Assembly (NCBI RefSeq): GCF_002742285.1
Contig: NZ_MDGM01000012.1
Coordinates: 1 to 64,000 of the forward strand
DNA: 64,000 nt
Origin: Paramylibacter kogurei
GTDB taxonomy: Bacteria > Pseudomonadota > Alphaproteobacteria > Rhodobacterales > Rhodobacteraceae
Direction of reading: 5' to 3'
The notes beneath the pieces are model-generated. The model did not search any database, had not been told where the DNA came from, and saw only the letters and a list, made by a program, of their open reading frames with translations. A program made the position numbers and the translations under genes. Positions 43,486 to 52,681 of the stretch are shown here, piece by piece (the first letter of the stretch is position 1; every line of letters begins with the position of its first letter).

Positions 43486-44508
43486 TTAGCGGGACAATAC
43501 CATGCCCATGATTTCCATGGCTTCATTAACGATGGGTTCTGCGATATTCGCGGCGCGATCTGCACCTTTGCCCAGAATCGCATCAATTTGAGATGTATCA
43601 TTCATCAGGCGCGCGATTTCATCGCTGATCGGGCCGATTTTTGCCACGGCCAAATCCGCAAGTGCGGGTTTGAATTGGCCAAATTGCTGCCCGCCAAATT
43701 CACGCAGAACATTATCCGCGCTGGTTTCAGAAAGTGCCGCATAGATATTTACCAGATTGCGTGCTTCTGGACGTTCTTTCAAACCATCCGTTTCGCTTGG
43801 CAATGGTTCGGGATCCGTCTTTGCCTTGCGAATTTTTTTCGCGATTGTGTCTGCGTCGTCTTTCAGATTGATACGGCTCATGTCTGATGGATCGGATTTT
43901 GACATTTTCTTGCTTCCATCGCGCAAAGACATCACACGTGTTGCCACGCCCTCAATCACAGGTTCGGGCATTGGGAAAAAATCGACATCATAATCATGGT
44001 TAAACTTTGCTGCGATATCGCGGGTTAATTCCACATGTTGTTTTTGATCTTCGCCCACGGGAACATGCGTGGCCTTGTAAACTAAGATGTCAGCGGCCAT
44101 CAGCGCCGGATAGGCATAAAGCCCAAGCGACATTTTTTCAGCGTTTTTTCCTGCTTTGTCCTTGAACTGTGTCATGCGGTTCATCCAGCCAACACGCGCC
44201 ACACAGTTAAACAACCATGCCAATTGCGCATGGGCGGGGACTTGGCTCTGGTTAAACAAAATGGATTTTTCGGGATCAAGCCCACAGGCCAAATAAGCCG
44301 CCGCCAGTTCACGCGTTTGGCGGCGCAAATCATCAGGATTTTGCCAGACAGAAATCGCATGTAAATCCACCATACAATAAATGGTTTCAATTCCGCTATC
44401 TTGCATTGTCACAAACCGGTTCAACGCGCCAAGGTAATTCCCAAGCGTGAGATTCCCAGATGGTTGAATGCCAGAAAAGATGCGCTGTGCGTTCGCGGTT
44501 TCTGTCAT
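43486..44508 (-). CDS. trpS: tryptophanyl-tRNA synthetase
   Basis: 340 residues, class Ic synthetase. HIGH-equivalent [18 protein letters not shown] at residue 13-30, tryptophan-pocket [26 protein letters not shown] near 145 and the KMSKS loop [13 protein letters not shown] near 200. AAGGATC upstream of the ATG. The downstream terminator indicates a monocistronic gene. It is divergent from the rhomboid-like gene (86 nt between starts). Upstream sequence was not found to contain a T-box, as expected in this phylum. Confidence 0.97.
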   Translation of the reverse strand: MTETANAQRIFSGIQPSGNLTLGNYLGALNRFVTMQDSGIETIYCMVDLHAISVWQNPDDLRRQTRELAAAYLACGLDPEKSILFNQSQVPAHAQLAWLFNCVARVGWMNRMTQFKDKAGKNAEKMSLGLYAYPALMAADILVYKATHVPVGEDQKQHVELTRDIAAKFNHDYDVDFFPMPEPVIEGVATRVMSLRDGSKKMSKSDPSDMSRINLKDDADTIAKKIRKAKTDPEPLPSETDGLKERPEARNLVNIYAALSETSADNVLREFGGQQFGQFKPALADLAVAKIGPISDEIARLMNDTSQIDAILGKGADRAANIAEPIVNEAMEIMGMVLSR

Positions 44509-44594
44509 GGTATTTGATCCTTGATTAGATTACTAAACATGCACGCCTTATCGCCCTGTGTGGGCGACGCGTCAACCAGTCAAAGAACGCAGTT

Positions 44595-45281
44595 ATGTAT
44601 GATCCAGACCACAACGCATCGCCAATAAACGCACTGCCTGTTGTTGTGGTTGTGTTGGCTGGGATTATTTGCGCCATAGAAATTATATTTCAGGCAGGAG
44701 AACACGGTTTTATCGGCGGGCCAGATGCCGTGGGTTGGCGCATCGCTTTGGCGCGTCAATTTGGGTTTTTTGATCAGATTTCCGATTGGATGATCCAAAA
44801 CCGAATATTTGCGTTTGAAAACATTATCCGCCCTTTCACTTATGGTTTCATTCATCGCAATTTCGCAGAGGCAATGATCGTCTGCGTATATGTTTTGTCA
44901 TTGGGCAATTTCGTTGCAAAAGAAATTCAATGGTTCGGTGTTTTTGCAATCTTTTTCATTAGCCAAGCAATTGGTGCGATCGGGTATGCGTTAATATTGG
45001 ATGAACACACATTGTTAATCGGGGGATACCCTGCGGCGTTTGGATTGATTGGGGCATTTACATGGATTGTCTTTGCCGGACGAACACAAGAGGGCAAAAA
45101 CGGAGTGCCCGCATTTCGTCTTATCGCGATGTTTATGGCGTTTCAGGCAGTTTGGAAAATCGTGTTTGGTGGCAATAATCAATGGCTGGCGGAAATCATC
45201 GCTTTTGGTACTGGTTTTGGCCTGTGTATGATATTGTTCACTGGCAAAGATGCGGTTTTGGAAAAACTCCGCCAGCGTTGA
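44595..45281 (+). CDS. rhomboid-family membrane protein, probably catalytically inactive
   Basis: 228 residues with six or so membrane helices. The rhomboid layout is present: RPFTYGFIHRNFAEAMI corresponds to helix 2 with the conserved His, and GGYPAAFGLIGAF near residue 145-157 to the loop and helix 4 that normally reads G-x-S-G-x-x-F-G. Here the catalytic Ser position is Tyr, and helix 6 (IIAFGTGFGLCMILF) has no histidine where the dyad His should be. It therefore looks like a pseudoprotease that may bind or chaperone membrane proteins. The following acyltransferase gene starts 53 nt later. Start ATG at 44595; no strong ribosome-binding site. Confidence 0.8.
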   Translation: MYDPDHNASPINALPVVVVVLAGIICAIEIIFQAGEHGFIGGPDAVGWRIALARQFGFFDQISDWMIQNRIFAFENIIRPFTYGFIHRNFAEAMIVCVYVLSLGNFVAKEIQWFGVFAIFFISQAIGAIGYALILDEHTLLIGGYPAAFGLIGAFTWIVFAGRTQEGKNGVPAFRLIAMFMAFQAVWKIVFGGNNQWLAEIIAFGTGFGLCMILFTGKDAVLEKLRQR

Positions 45282-45334
45282 AATCTTGGTATTATTACGC
45301 AATAAGACACAATGATTTACAAGAAAGCCCCGAG

Positions 45335-46195
45335 ATGAAAACCCTGTTATCGTTTGTTCAATTTGCGCCGATCTGGGTGATACTTAAGCTGTTTAAGATA
45401 ATCCCCATCGAACCGCGAAGTCGAATTTTGGGGCGCTTGACGGGTGGAGTGATCAAGATATTACCAAGCATTCGCAAACGTGCAGATGATAATTTGGCAC
45501 TAATTTTCCCTGATATGGCGATTGGTGAGCGTTTGAATATACGCAACAATATGGCAAGCCATGTGGGGCAAACGCTCGGCGAAATATTGTTTAACGAAGA
45601 CTATGCCGCGCAAACCAAACGCTTTCATGCAAGTGGACCAGGGATAGATGTGTTGAAACAATGCAAGGCCGAAGGGCAGGGCGCGATAATTGTTTCTGGC
45701 CATTTTGGCCAATGGGAGGCGATCCGCCATTATTTGATGGCACATGGTATGGAAACGGGCGCACTTTATCGCCCAACCAACAATCCGTTTTATGAGAAGT
45801 ATTTTCTGCGCGGAATCAAACGCGCAGGCGAGCCGATTGTCCCGCGTGGCACAGGTGGTGTGCGGACGATGATTAAAACACTTCGCAGCGGTGGCTTTAT
45901 GGCGATATTGATCGACCAACGTCAAAATGACGGGCAAGATTTACCGTTTTTGGGATATAACGCGAAAACGGGAGTGGCCGCGGCGGAAATGGCGTTAAAA
46001 TTAAAGGTGCCTTTGGTTCCTGTATTTGCCACCCGCGCACCAAACGGGCTTGATATCAATATAGATTTTCAGAACCCAATTGAACCAACCGATGCCGTGA
46101 CAATGACGATTGATGCAAATCAACGCCTCGAGTCAAAAATCCGCGAATATCCAGCACAATGGTTTTGGGTGCATAAACGCTGGTTGATGAAATAA
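45335..46195 (+). CDS. LpxL/HtrB-type lysophospholipid or lipid A acyltransferase
   Basis: 286 residues. The acyltransferase motif HFGQWEA (H-x4-E) is at about residue 118-124, with SGHFGQWEAIRHYLMAHG, then LYRPTNNPFYEKYFLRGIKRAGEPIVPRG and ILIDQRQNDGQDLPFLG, all typical of the LpxL_LpxM family. An N-terminal hydrophobic segment (FVQFAPIWVILKLF) anchors it in the inner membrane. It would add a secondary acyl chain to lipid A or a related lipid. The ATG at 45335 follows GAAAGCCCCGAG; a longer frame overlapping the rhomboid gene exists and was not used. Confidence 0.88.
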   Translation: MKTLLSFVQFAPIWVILKLFKIIPIEPRSRILGRLTGGVIKILPSIRKRADDNLALIFPDMAIGERLNIRNNMASHVGQTLGEILFNEDYAAQTKRFHASGPGIDVLKQCKAEGQGAIIVSGHFGQWEAIRHYLMAHGMETGALYRPTNNPFYEKYFLRGIKRAGEPIVPRGTGGVRTMIKTLRSGGFMAILIDQRQNDGQDLPFLGYNAKTGVAAAEMALKLKVPLVPVFATRAPNGLDINIDFQNPIEPTDAVTMTIDANQRLESKIREYPAQWFWVHKRWLMK

Positions 46196-46201
46196 GCGCA
46201 A

Positions 46202-46232
46202 TAAAAAAGGCAGCGCCGAAGCGCTGCCTCTT
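46202..46232. terminator. bidirectional terminator between acyltransferase and peptide genes
   Basis: AGGCAGCGC (46208-46216) pairs perfectly with GCGCTGCCT (46221-46229), CGAA loop. The minus strand follows with TTTTTT, making it strongest for the peptide gene. Confidence 0.85.
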
Positions 46233-46259
46233 ATTAACAGACCGAGGCCTGTTAAAATA

Positions 46260-46469
46260 TTAGCTGTCGTCTGATGCGATCAAAGCAGCAACTACTGCAA
46301 GACCCAGCAATGGCAACAAGATGCCACCTGAACCAGCAGATGAACCTGTTTCTTCTTCAACAACTTCGATCATTGGTTCTACTTCTGGCTCTGCCAAAGA
46401 ACCGGCGAAAGATGCTGTTGCTAGTGATACTGCTGCGAAAGTTGCTGCAGTGATTTTCATGATAGACAT
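46260..46469 (-). CDS. small exported membrane peptide, copy 1 of a tandem pair
   Basis: 69 residues: signal peptide MSIMKITAATFAAVSLATASFAG, an acidic stretch LAEPEVEPMIEVVEEETGSS, a glycine turn, and a C-terminal hydrophobic segment GGILLPLLGLAVVAALIA ending SDDS. This suggests an exported peptide anchored in the membrane by its C-terminus. The second copy at 46685-46894 differs in about seven residues, nearly all in the signal peptide. A good promoter lies upstream (46525-46553). I recognise a general Rhodobacteraceae type but know no function. Confidence 0.85.
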   Translation of the reverse strand: MSIMKITAATFAAVSLATASFAGSLAEPEVEPMIEVVEEETGSSAGSGGILLPLLGLAVVAALIASDDS

Positions 46470-46488
46470 TTGAGAGCTCCCAAAAATG

Positions 46489-46498
46489 TTAGTACTAA
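46489..46498 (-). promoter_or_regulatory. palindrome in the leader of peptide copy 1
   Basis: TTAGTACTAA, a perfect 10-bp palindrome about 20 nt before the start codon. The same sequence stands at the same place before copy 2 (46912-46921). Confidence 0.55.
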
Positions 46499-46524
46499 AA
46501 GACCCCTATTGAGCCAGTATGTAT

Positions 46525-46553
46525 TATCTAAGATTGCGCGTGAATGATGTCAA
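46525..46553 (-). promoter_or_regulatory. sigma-70 promoter of peptide copy 1
   Basis: On the minus strand TTGACA (46553-46548), 17-nt spacer, TAGATA (46530-46525). Confidence 0.7.
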
Positions 46554-46633
46554 TGGAACACCGCGTTTTGCCGCGAATGGCAAATACTGTGACACTTTCG
46601 CCGCTATTTTTACGATTTTGTGCTGAAAATGGA

Positions 46634-46661
46634 AAAAGGCAGCGCTTTTGCACTGCCTTTT
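46634..46661 (-). terminator. terminator of peptide copy 2
   Basis: AAAAGGCAG (46634-46642 complement side) pairs with CTGCCTTTT (46653-46661); on the minus strand the stem is followed by a T-run. Its stem core resembles the terminator of copy 1. Confidence 0.75.
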
Positions 46662-46684
46662 AAAAAATTTGGAAGCTTTGAATA

Positions 46685-46894
46685 TTAGCTGTCGTCTGAT
46701 GCGATCAACGCAGCAACCACTGCAAGACCCAGCAATGGCAACAAAATGCCACCTGAACCAGCAGATGAACCTGGCTCTTCTTCAACAACTTCGATCATTG
46801 GCTCTACTTCTGGCTCTGCCAAAGAACCAGCCATAGATGCTGTTGCAAGTGATACAGCTGCGATAGATGCGGCAGCGATTTTCATGATATTCAT
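46685..46894 (-). CDS. small exported membrane peptide, copy 2 of a tandem pair
   Basis: 69 residues, nearly identical to copy 1: MNIMKIAAASIAAVSLATASMAG, then the same acidic stretch with one change (EEEPGSS), and an identical hydrophobic C-terminus. The ATG at 46894 matches copy 1; the open frame to 46975 was not used. Its own promoter and terminator are present, so the two are separately transcribed despite lying 215 nt apart. The duplication includes the leader palindrome. Confidence 0.85.
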   Translation of the reverse strand: MNIMKIAAASIAAVSLATASMAGSLAEPEVEPMIEVVEEEPGSSAGSGGILLPLLGLAVVAALIASDDS

Positions 46895-46911
46895 ATTTAA
46901 TCTCCGAAATA

Positions 46912-46921
46912 TTAGTACTAA
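46912..46921 (-). promoter_or_regulatory. palindrome in the leader of peptide copy 2
   Basis: TTAGTACTAA, identical to the element before copy 1, between the inferred transcription start and the start codon. Confidence 0.55.
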
Positions 46922-46945
46922 CGGACTCTCAAGGAATCTCACCCT

Positions 46946-46975
46946 ATGGTATTGGTTGGGTGGTTGTTCTGTCAA
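46946..46975 (-). promoter_or_regulatory. sigma-70 promoter of peptide copy 2
   Basis: On the minus strand TTGACA (46975-46970), 18-nt spacer, TACCAT (46951-46946). Confidence 0.6.
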
Positions 46976-47084
46976 CTTGGCAGTGTGAAATCTGTGTTTT
47001 TGTATGAATTTGACGTTTTTTAACGCAATTTACCCATGTTTTATGGCAAATATACCAATTTTCGCAAAATAATGCTTCGGCGGT

Positions 47085-48626
47085 CTATCGCCGAACGGCA
47101 CGGCGAAGTTCGGAAATTTTCAGGGCTTGGGTGAAATGTGCCGCTACAAAATAGCTAACCATGCCAATCGCCAACAAAATTACAAATGCCAGATATCGCG
47201 TTCCCGTTCCAAATAACCAGTTTTCCAGCGTATTTTGCGCCACAAATAATACCAATCCCATTATTAGTGATGACATGATGATACGCGGAACACGTTTTTT
47301 GAGCTGAGAATCAAATTGCGAGGCTGATCCCATGTTTCGTGTACCAATCCAAAGCAATATCACCATTGCCCAAGCCGCGGCTGTTGTTCCCAATGCCGCG
47401 GCCAAGAAACCGAATTTATATGCCAAACCAATCGCAATCGCGGCATTGATAATCATAGACAACAACGCGAAATAAAACGGCGTTTTGGTATCTTCGCGTG
47501 CAAAATACAGTGGCTGAAGCACCTTTTGTAAAACAAATGCGGGTAAACCCAGCCCATATATCGCCAAAGCCTGTGCCGTTGCCAACGAATCGCTATGCAA
47601 AAATGCGCCGCGTTCAAACAAAACAGACACAAGCGGCAGCGCAATCACCACCAATGCAACCGCGGAAGGCAGCGTCAAGAATAGCGAAAATTCAGTGGCA
47701 CGGTTAAATGCGTCTTGCCCTGCCTTGTCATCACCCGCTTGTAATTGACCAGATAAGGTTGGCAATAAGACAACGCCAATCGCAATACCAACCACGCCAA
47801 GGGGCAATTGATACAACCGATCCGCAACCGCCAACCATTGAATTGCACCGTCATAATAACTGGCCACTTGGCGACCAACCAACAGGTTAATCTGCACAAC
47901 GCCGCCTGCCATCGCCGCGGGGGCGGCGATAATGGCAAGTTTTTTCAGCTCTGGCGTCCATTTTGGCCAGCTTGGGCGGATTTTCAAGCCAAGTTTTTCC
48001 GCCGCATACCAAACGATGCCCAATTGAACCACACCAGCAACAGGAACACCCCAAACCAGCGCGGTTCCCGCATCCGTTCCCGCCCATAGAGCATAGAGCA
48101 TCGCCCCTGTGAGGATGAAATTCAAAAACACCGGCGCAGCAGCGGCGGCCGCAAATTTTCCAGAGGCATTCAATACACCGCTGAACAATGCCGCGAGCGA
48201 TATGAATAGGATATATGGAAAACACACACGGCCAAAAGTGATGGCCAAATCCATGCGCTCATCGCCTTGAAACCCGCTGGCCATTGCATAAACGAGCCAG
48301 GGCATCGCAAAAATTGCGATCACAGAAAGGGCGATTAATATCGTAGCCAACGCGTTAAGCGCATCATTGGCAAATTCCCCTGCATTTTCGCCCGCGCGTA
48401 GTTTTTTCGAAAACATGGGGATAAAGGCCATGTTAAACGCGCCTTCGGCAAAGAACCGGCGAAACATGTTGGGGAGGGCGAATGCGACCTGAAATGCCTC
48501 TGCCGTTGCAGAAGATCCGAACAGATTGGCAAACAGAATTTCACGGGCAAACCCTGCGATGCGGCTGATTAATGTCCAACCTCCAACGGTGACGAATGAG
48601 GCCATCAACCGAATTGGGTTGGTCAT
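47085..48626 (-). CDS. murJ: lipid II flippase MurJ
   Basis: 513 residues with about fourteen membrane helices (MOP/MATE-like fold). Flips lipid II across the inner membrane for peptidoglycan synthesis. Family sequence: TLISRIAGFAREILFANLFGSS near residue 18-40, FRRFFAEGAFNMAFIPMFSK near 55-74 (essential arginines), and VLQPLYFAREDTKTPF near 355-370. Its ATG overlaps the glnD stop by 4 nt (48623-48626), so glnD-murJ form an operon, an order common in alphaproteobacteria. Confidence 0.96.
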   Translation of the reverse strand: MTNPIRLMASFVTVGGWTLISRIAGFAREILFANLFGSSATAEAFQVAFALPNMFRRFFAEGAFNMAFIPMFSKKLRAGENAGEFANDALNALATILIALSVIAIFAMPWLVYAMASGFQGDERMDLAITFGRVCFPYILFISLAALFSGVLNASGKFAAAAAAPVFLNFILTGAMLYALWAGTDAGTALVWGVPVAGVVQLGIVWYAAEKLGLKIRPSWPKWTPELKKLAIIAAPAAMAGGVVQINLLVGRQVASYYDGAIQWLAVADRLYQLPLGVVGIAIGVVLLPTLSGQLQAGDDKAGQDAFNRATEFSLFLTLPSAVALVVIALPLVSVLFERGAFLHSDSLATAQALAIYGLGLPAFVLQKVLQPLYFAREDTKTPFYFALLSMIINAAIAIGLAYKFGFLAAALGTTAAAWAMVILLWIGTRNMGSASQFDSQLKKRVPRIIMSSLIMGLVLFVAQNTLENWLFGTGTRYLAFVILLAIGMVSYFVAAHFTQALKISELRRAVRR

Positions 48627-51445
48627 GACAGCGCCTCTTGTGTGCCTTGTTCAATCGCGCGGGTCAAACGATCAATGATTGTTTTTTGTTTGTCACGTGA
48701 ATGGATTTTCATTCCAAACATATCTTTGACATAAAATACATCAACCGCCTGTGCCCCGTATGTCGCGATCACAGCGCTCGCAATATAAATATTCGCGTTG
48801 GACAATGTGCGGGTTAAATCATGCAAAAGGGCAGGGCGATCGCGGGTATCAACCTCGATAATTGAATAAAGTTCGGAACCTTCGTTATCAAATGTGATTT
48901 CGGTGGGCACCAGAAAATCGCGTTCGCGTTTTTTGAATTTATCCCGATCGCCAAGCTCTTTTTTCGCAACCACTTCACCCAACAGGGTTTTTTGAATCAT
49001 ATCGCGCAAACGTTTAATACGCGTGGTTTGATACGGTTTTTCATCTGCATCTTGTATCCAGAAAATTGCCGTCGCAAACCCGTCGGTTGACGTATAGGTA
49101 CGTGCATCCACAACATTTGCACCAACCAAGGCAAGTGCGCCAGCAATCCGTGAAAATATACCGGGGTGGTCTTGCATCACAAAACAAGCGCGCGTTGCAT
49201 CGCGATCAACATCAGGGGTGATTTCGCTGGCAAGTTTTTCATCACCAATATCGCGCAACATATTCGCAAATGTCACATGGGATTGGTGATCCAGCCCTTG
49301 CCAGTACGGATCGTAATGACGTTCCATTTCGATTTCTAAATCGTCGCGTGACCAATCTGTGAGCTTGGCTTGCAATTGTTCTTTGGCTTCGTCGACACGG
49401 TTGTAAACACCGATTTTATCAACGCCTGCCTTAATGCTGGAACGTGTCGCGCGGTAAAGATCACGCAAAAGCTGTGCTTTCCAATTGTTCCACGTGTTGG
49501 GGCCAACCCCGCGAATGTCGCAAACCGTAAGTGCCGTTAACAGGTTTAGTCGGGATGTTGTTTTCACATCTTTGGCGAAATTGATGACGGTGCGCGGATC
49601 AGATAAATCGCGTTTTTGCGCGACATCAGACATTAACAAATGATTGAGCACTAACCAAACAACGGTTTCGGTTTCTTTTTCGTTTAATCCCAGCCTTGGG
49701 CAAATTTGTTCGGCGATTTTTGCGCCGGCAATCGAATGATCTTCGGGCAGACCTTTGCCGATATCATGCAACAAAAGCGCAACGTAGAGAACTTTGCGAT
49801 CAATTTTACCTTTGAAAACTTCGGTGAGGATTGGCAAATCCTCTTTCAAATCACCAAGTTCCAGCTTGGATAACCCAGAGATACATTGGATCGTGTGTTC
49901 ATCAACCGTGTAATGGTGATAATTGTTAAACTGCATCAATGCGATAATGCGTTGAAATTCAGGGATAAATGCGCCCAAAACACCCAGTTCATTCATGCGG
50001 CGCAATGCGCGTTCTGGGTTTCCGTAGTCCAACAGCAATTCCAGAAAAATACGCTGTGCTTCTGGTGAATTGCGCACATGATCGTCGATCAAATGCAGAT
50101 TATCCGCCATCAGACGCATGGCATCTGGATGGATCAATATGTCAGAGCGCAATGCCTCTTGGAAAAGGCGCATGATGTTAAGCGGATCAGACAGAAACGC
50201 ATCATCATCCGCAATTGCCAGACGGTTATTTACGAAATTATAGCCATCGGGCGTTTCGTCTTCGTCATCGCTACTTCGGTTCCAAGGCATCGCATCCAAC
50301 AATCGTTTGCCGATTGATGGAATGTCTTTCACATGTTGCGCTTCTAGCATGGATAAAAATACGCGTGTTAGATCGCCAACATGGGTCGCTTCGCGAAAAT
50401 AATCCTGCATAAAGCTTTCTACGCCGCGCAACCCATCGGTGTCGCGATAGCCAAGACGTTTGGCAATATCGACTTGCGCATCAAACGTAAGCTGTTCTGT
50501 GGCGCGTTTATTATACAGATGTAGATGACAACGCACCGTCCATAAAAATGCATGTGCTTCTTCGAAACGTGTCAATTCGCTGGTGGTGAAATAGCCTTGG
50601 TCAACCATTGCCTGTGTGGTTTGAGCGTGGCTAACATGTTTGGTGATCCAATACATGGTTTGCAAATCACGTAACCCGCCTTTGCCCTCTTTCACATTGG
50701 GTTCCAGCATATAGCGCTGGCCGCCTTGGCGAATGTGGCGATTTTCGCGTTCAATTAGCTTTTCTTCGACATAGTTTTTTGCAGTGCCGCTAAACAGTTT
50801 TGCCCAAAGTTTACGATCAAGCTGATCGGCCAGCCGTTGATCACCCGCCAAAAAACGGCTTTCAAGTAGTGCTGTTTTAATCGTTTGATCTTCGCCGCCC
50901 AATTTGATGCATTCATCAATTGTGCGTGTCGCGTGACCAATTTTTAACCGCATGTCCCACAGGATATAAAGCATGGATTCAACCACGCTTTCTGACCAAG
51001 CAGAAAGTTTGTAGGGCGATAAAAACAACAAATCGACATCTGAAAACGGCGCCATTTCAGCGCGCCCATAACCGCCAACGGCCATCACACACAGATGTTC
51101 GTTTTTGGTTGGCGTTGGATTTGGGTGTAAAATGTCCGTCGCTGCCTTGAATGCAAAATCAACAATTCGATCGGTTAACAAGCAATAAGAATTGATTGCT
51201 TCCATCCCTGACCAAGGTGCTTCGCTTAATGCGGCTTCGATGGCGGCACGACCAGCTGCGTTTTGTGCGCTTAACAATGCAGAAATTTCGCTGCGGACTT
51301 GTTTGCCCGCTTGTTTTTTTGCGGTGATCTGCGTGTAGCGTTTTTGCACAAATTTTGTGTCAAAAATTGCGTCGGGCGCACAGATAAGTGCGCCCGTTAC
51401 CGGCCCGTAGGCTTGGTTTAGAGGAGTCTTAACTACCAGCGCCAC
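48623..51445 (-). CDS. glnD: PII uridylyltransferase / uridylyl-removing enzyme GlnD
   Basis: 940 residues. Uridylylates and deuridylylates PII according to glutamine level. Nucleotidyltransferase motif GGYGRAEMAPFSDVDLLFL near residue 123-141; HD hydrolase domain with LLHDIGKGLPEDHS near 555; two C-terminal ACT domains, one with HPGIFSRIAGALALVGANVVDART near 755 and one with DRPALLHDLTRTLSNANIYIASA near 870. All domains are intact. Overlaps murJ by 4 nt and the upstream LppC gene by 17 nt. Central nitrogen sensor, consistent with the amino-acid transporter elsewhere in the window. Confidence 0.97.
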   Translation of the reverse strand: MALVVKTPLNQAYGPVTGALICAPDAIFDTKFVQKRYTQITAKKQAGKQVRSEISALLSAQNAAGRAAIEAALSEAPWSGMEAINSYCLLTDRIVDFAFKAATDILHPNPTPTKNEHLCVMAVGGYGRAEMAPFSDVDLLFLSPYKLSAWSESVVESMLYILWDMRLKIGHATRTIDECIKLGGEDQTIKTALLESRFLAGDQRLADQLDRKLWAKLFSGTAKNYVEEKLIERENRHIRQGGQRYMLEPNVKEGKGGLRDLQTMYWITKHVSHAQTTQAMVDQGYFTTSELTRFEEAHAFLWTVRCHLHLYNKRATEQLTFDAQVDIAKRLGYRDTDGLRGVESFMQDYFREATHVGDLTRVFLSMLEAQHVKDIPSIGKRLLDAMPWNRSSDDEDETPDGYNFVNNRLAIADDDAFLSDPLNIMRLFQEALRSDILIHPDAMRLMADNLHLIDDHVRNSPEAQRIFLELLLDYGNPERALRRMNELGVLGAFIPEFQRIIALMQFNNYHHYTVDEHTIQCISGLSKLELGDLKEDLPILTEVFKGKIDRKVLYVALLLHDIGKGLPEDHSIAGAKIAEQICPRLGLNEKETETVVWLVLNHLLMSDVAQKRDLSDPRTVINFAKDVKTTSRLNLLTALTVCDIRGVGPNTWNNWKAQLLRDLYRATRSSIKAGVDKIGVYNRVDEAKEQLQAKLTDWSRDDLEIEMERHYDPYWQGLDHQSHVTFANMLRDIGDEKLASEITPDVDRDATRACFVMQDHPGIFSRIAGALALVGANVVDARTYTSTDGFATAIFWIQDADEKPYQTTRIKRLRDMIQKTLLGEVVAKKELGDRDKFKKRERDFLVPTEITFDNEGSELYSIIEVDTRDRPALLHDLTRTLSNANIYIASAVIATYGAQAVDVFYVKDMFGMKIHSRDKQKTIIDRLTRAIEQGTQEALS

Positions 51446-52625
51446 TGAACGAAGTCGGTGCGCCAGAAATAATGCGGAAAGTTTTTCCGTTGCCTTCGGC
51501 GATGGCTAGGGCACGTTCATTTGTGCCGTCTTTGTTGAAACGAAATACTCCGGTTGTCCCGCGAAATCCGCCGCGACGTGTCAATGCAGATTTGGTGAGC
51601 GCCTTGCTGCTCCCTGTTTGCAATAGCTTTGCCACCGCTGACACCCCGTCATAAGCAAGGCCAGCCAATGGATGTGGTGCGCCCCCATATGCTTGGGTAA
51701 AGCGTGCGTTGAATTGTTGTGCTGAAACGATATCAGGTGTTGTAAACCAACCGCCGACCAAGCCAGGTGCAGTTAAATTAGAGCTTGGGATATCCCAACG
51801 GGTGATCCCCAGATATTTCACACTTGCAGGTGATACGCCCGCCGCTGGCAACATGCGCCCAACAAATGGCAGACCAGTGTCGGAATCTGCGGTCAATACG
51901 ATTGCAGTTGTGCCTGATGATTTTACGCTGCTGGCAATTGCAGGGGCCGCTGCGGATAAACCTGCGGGTGACATTTCGTAACTGTAATTACCTGTGTAGG
52001 TTACATTGGCCTTTGCAGCCGCAGATTTCACCGCGCTTGCTGAAATTTCACCAACGGTGTTTTGCGCAGAAACGGTTGCGATGCGGCGATATCCTTTGGA
52101 TGCCGCAAATTTCACCACGCGGTTGGCTTTGTTTTCAAATGTGTCGCCCATGATGAACACATTGCCACCTGCAATTGCGGTGTTGTTTGAAAAGCTAAGC
52201 ACATTCACATTTTGCGATGCAACGGCATTACCTGCGGCGTTGACTGACTCTGCAAATAATGGACCAACGATGATTTTTGCACCATTTGCAACGGCGGTTT
52301 TTGCAACACCCGCCGCTTGGCCAGAGTTGCCCCCAGTGCTGTAAACGGTCAGATCAATTTTGACATCCGAATAATCTTGTGTGGCAAGGCGAGCTGCTTG
52401 CACAAAGTTATTTGCCAATTTTTCAAGATTCCCATCACCAGAACCCGCCGGCACCAACAATGCAACCTTTACCGTTTCATTGGCGTTTACGGTTTGGCCC
52501 GTTTCGGCCGTGTCGCTCCCGATGCTGGGATTTGTTGGTACTTCGCAAGCAGATAGTATTATCCCAACAGCTGCGAAACCGATTGATTGGCGAATTTTAG
52601 AGACCGTCCCAAATCCCTGATGCAT
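51429..52625 (-). CDS. LppC/LpoA-like lipoprotein, penicillin-binding protein activator
   Basis: 398 residues. A lipoprotein signal peptide ends in the lipobox IILSAC at residue ~27. The mature part is a type I periplasmic binding fold (Peripla_BP_6): KVALLVPAGSGDGNLEKLANNFVQAARLATQDY, GAKIIVGPLFAESVNAAGNAV, and FSNNTAIAGGNVFIMGDTFENKA. LpoA of E. coli activates PBP1A from the outer membrane; this shorter alphaproteobacterial form lacks the N-terminal TPR-like domain. It is divergent from rsmI, as yraM is from rsmI in other proteobacteria, and overlaps glnD by 17 nt. Confidence 0.88.
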   Translation of the reverse strand: MHQGFGTVSKIRQSIGFAAVGIILSACEVPTNPSIGSDTAETGQTVNANETVKVALLVPAGSGDGNLEKLANNFVQAARLATQDYSDVKIDLTVYSTGGNSGQAAGVAKTAVANGAKIIVGPLFAESVNAAGNAVASQNVNVLSFSNNTAIAGGNVFIMGDTFENKANRVVKFAASKGYRRIATVSAQNTVGEISASAVKSAAAKANVTYTGNYSYEMSPAGLSAAAPAIASSVKSSGTTAIVLTADSDTGLPFVGRMLPAAGVSPASVKYLGITRWDIPSSNLTAPGLVGGWFTTPDIVSAQQFNARFTQAYGGAPHPLAGLAYDGVSAVAKLLQTGSSKALTKSALTRRGGFRGTTGVFRFNKDGTNERALAIAEGNGKTFRIISGAPTSFSGAGS

Positions 52626-52681
52626 GATGTTACCCCGTTTAAGCTAGAAAATAGTGACTCGTTTGTGCGAAAAGGTACGAA

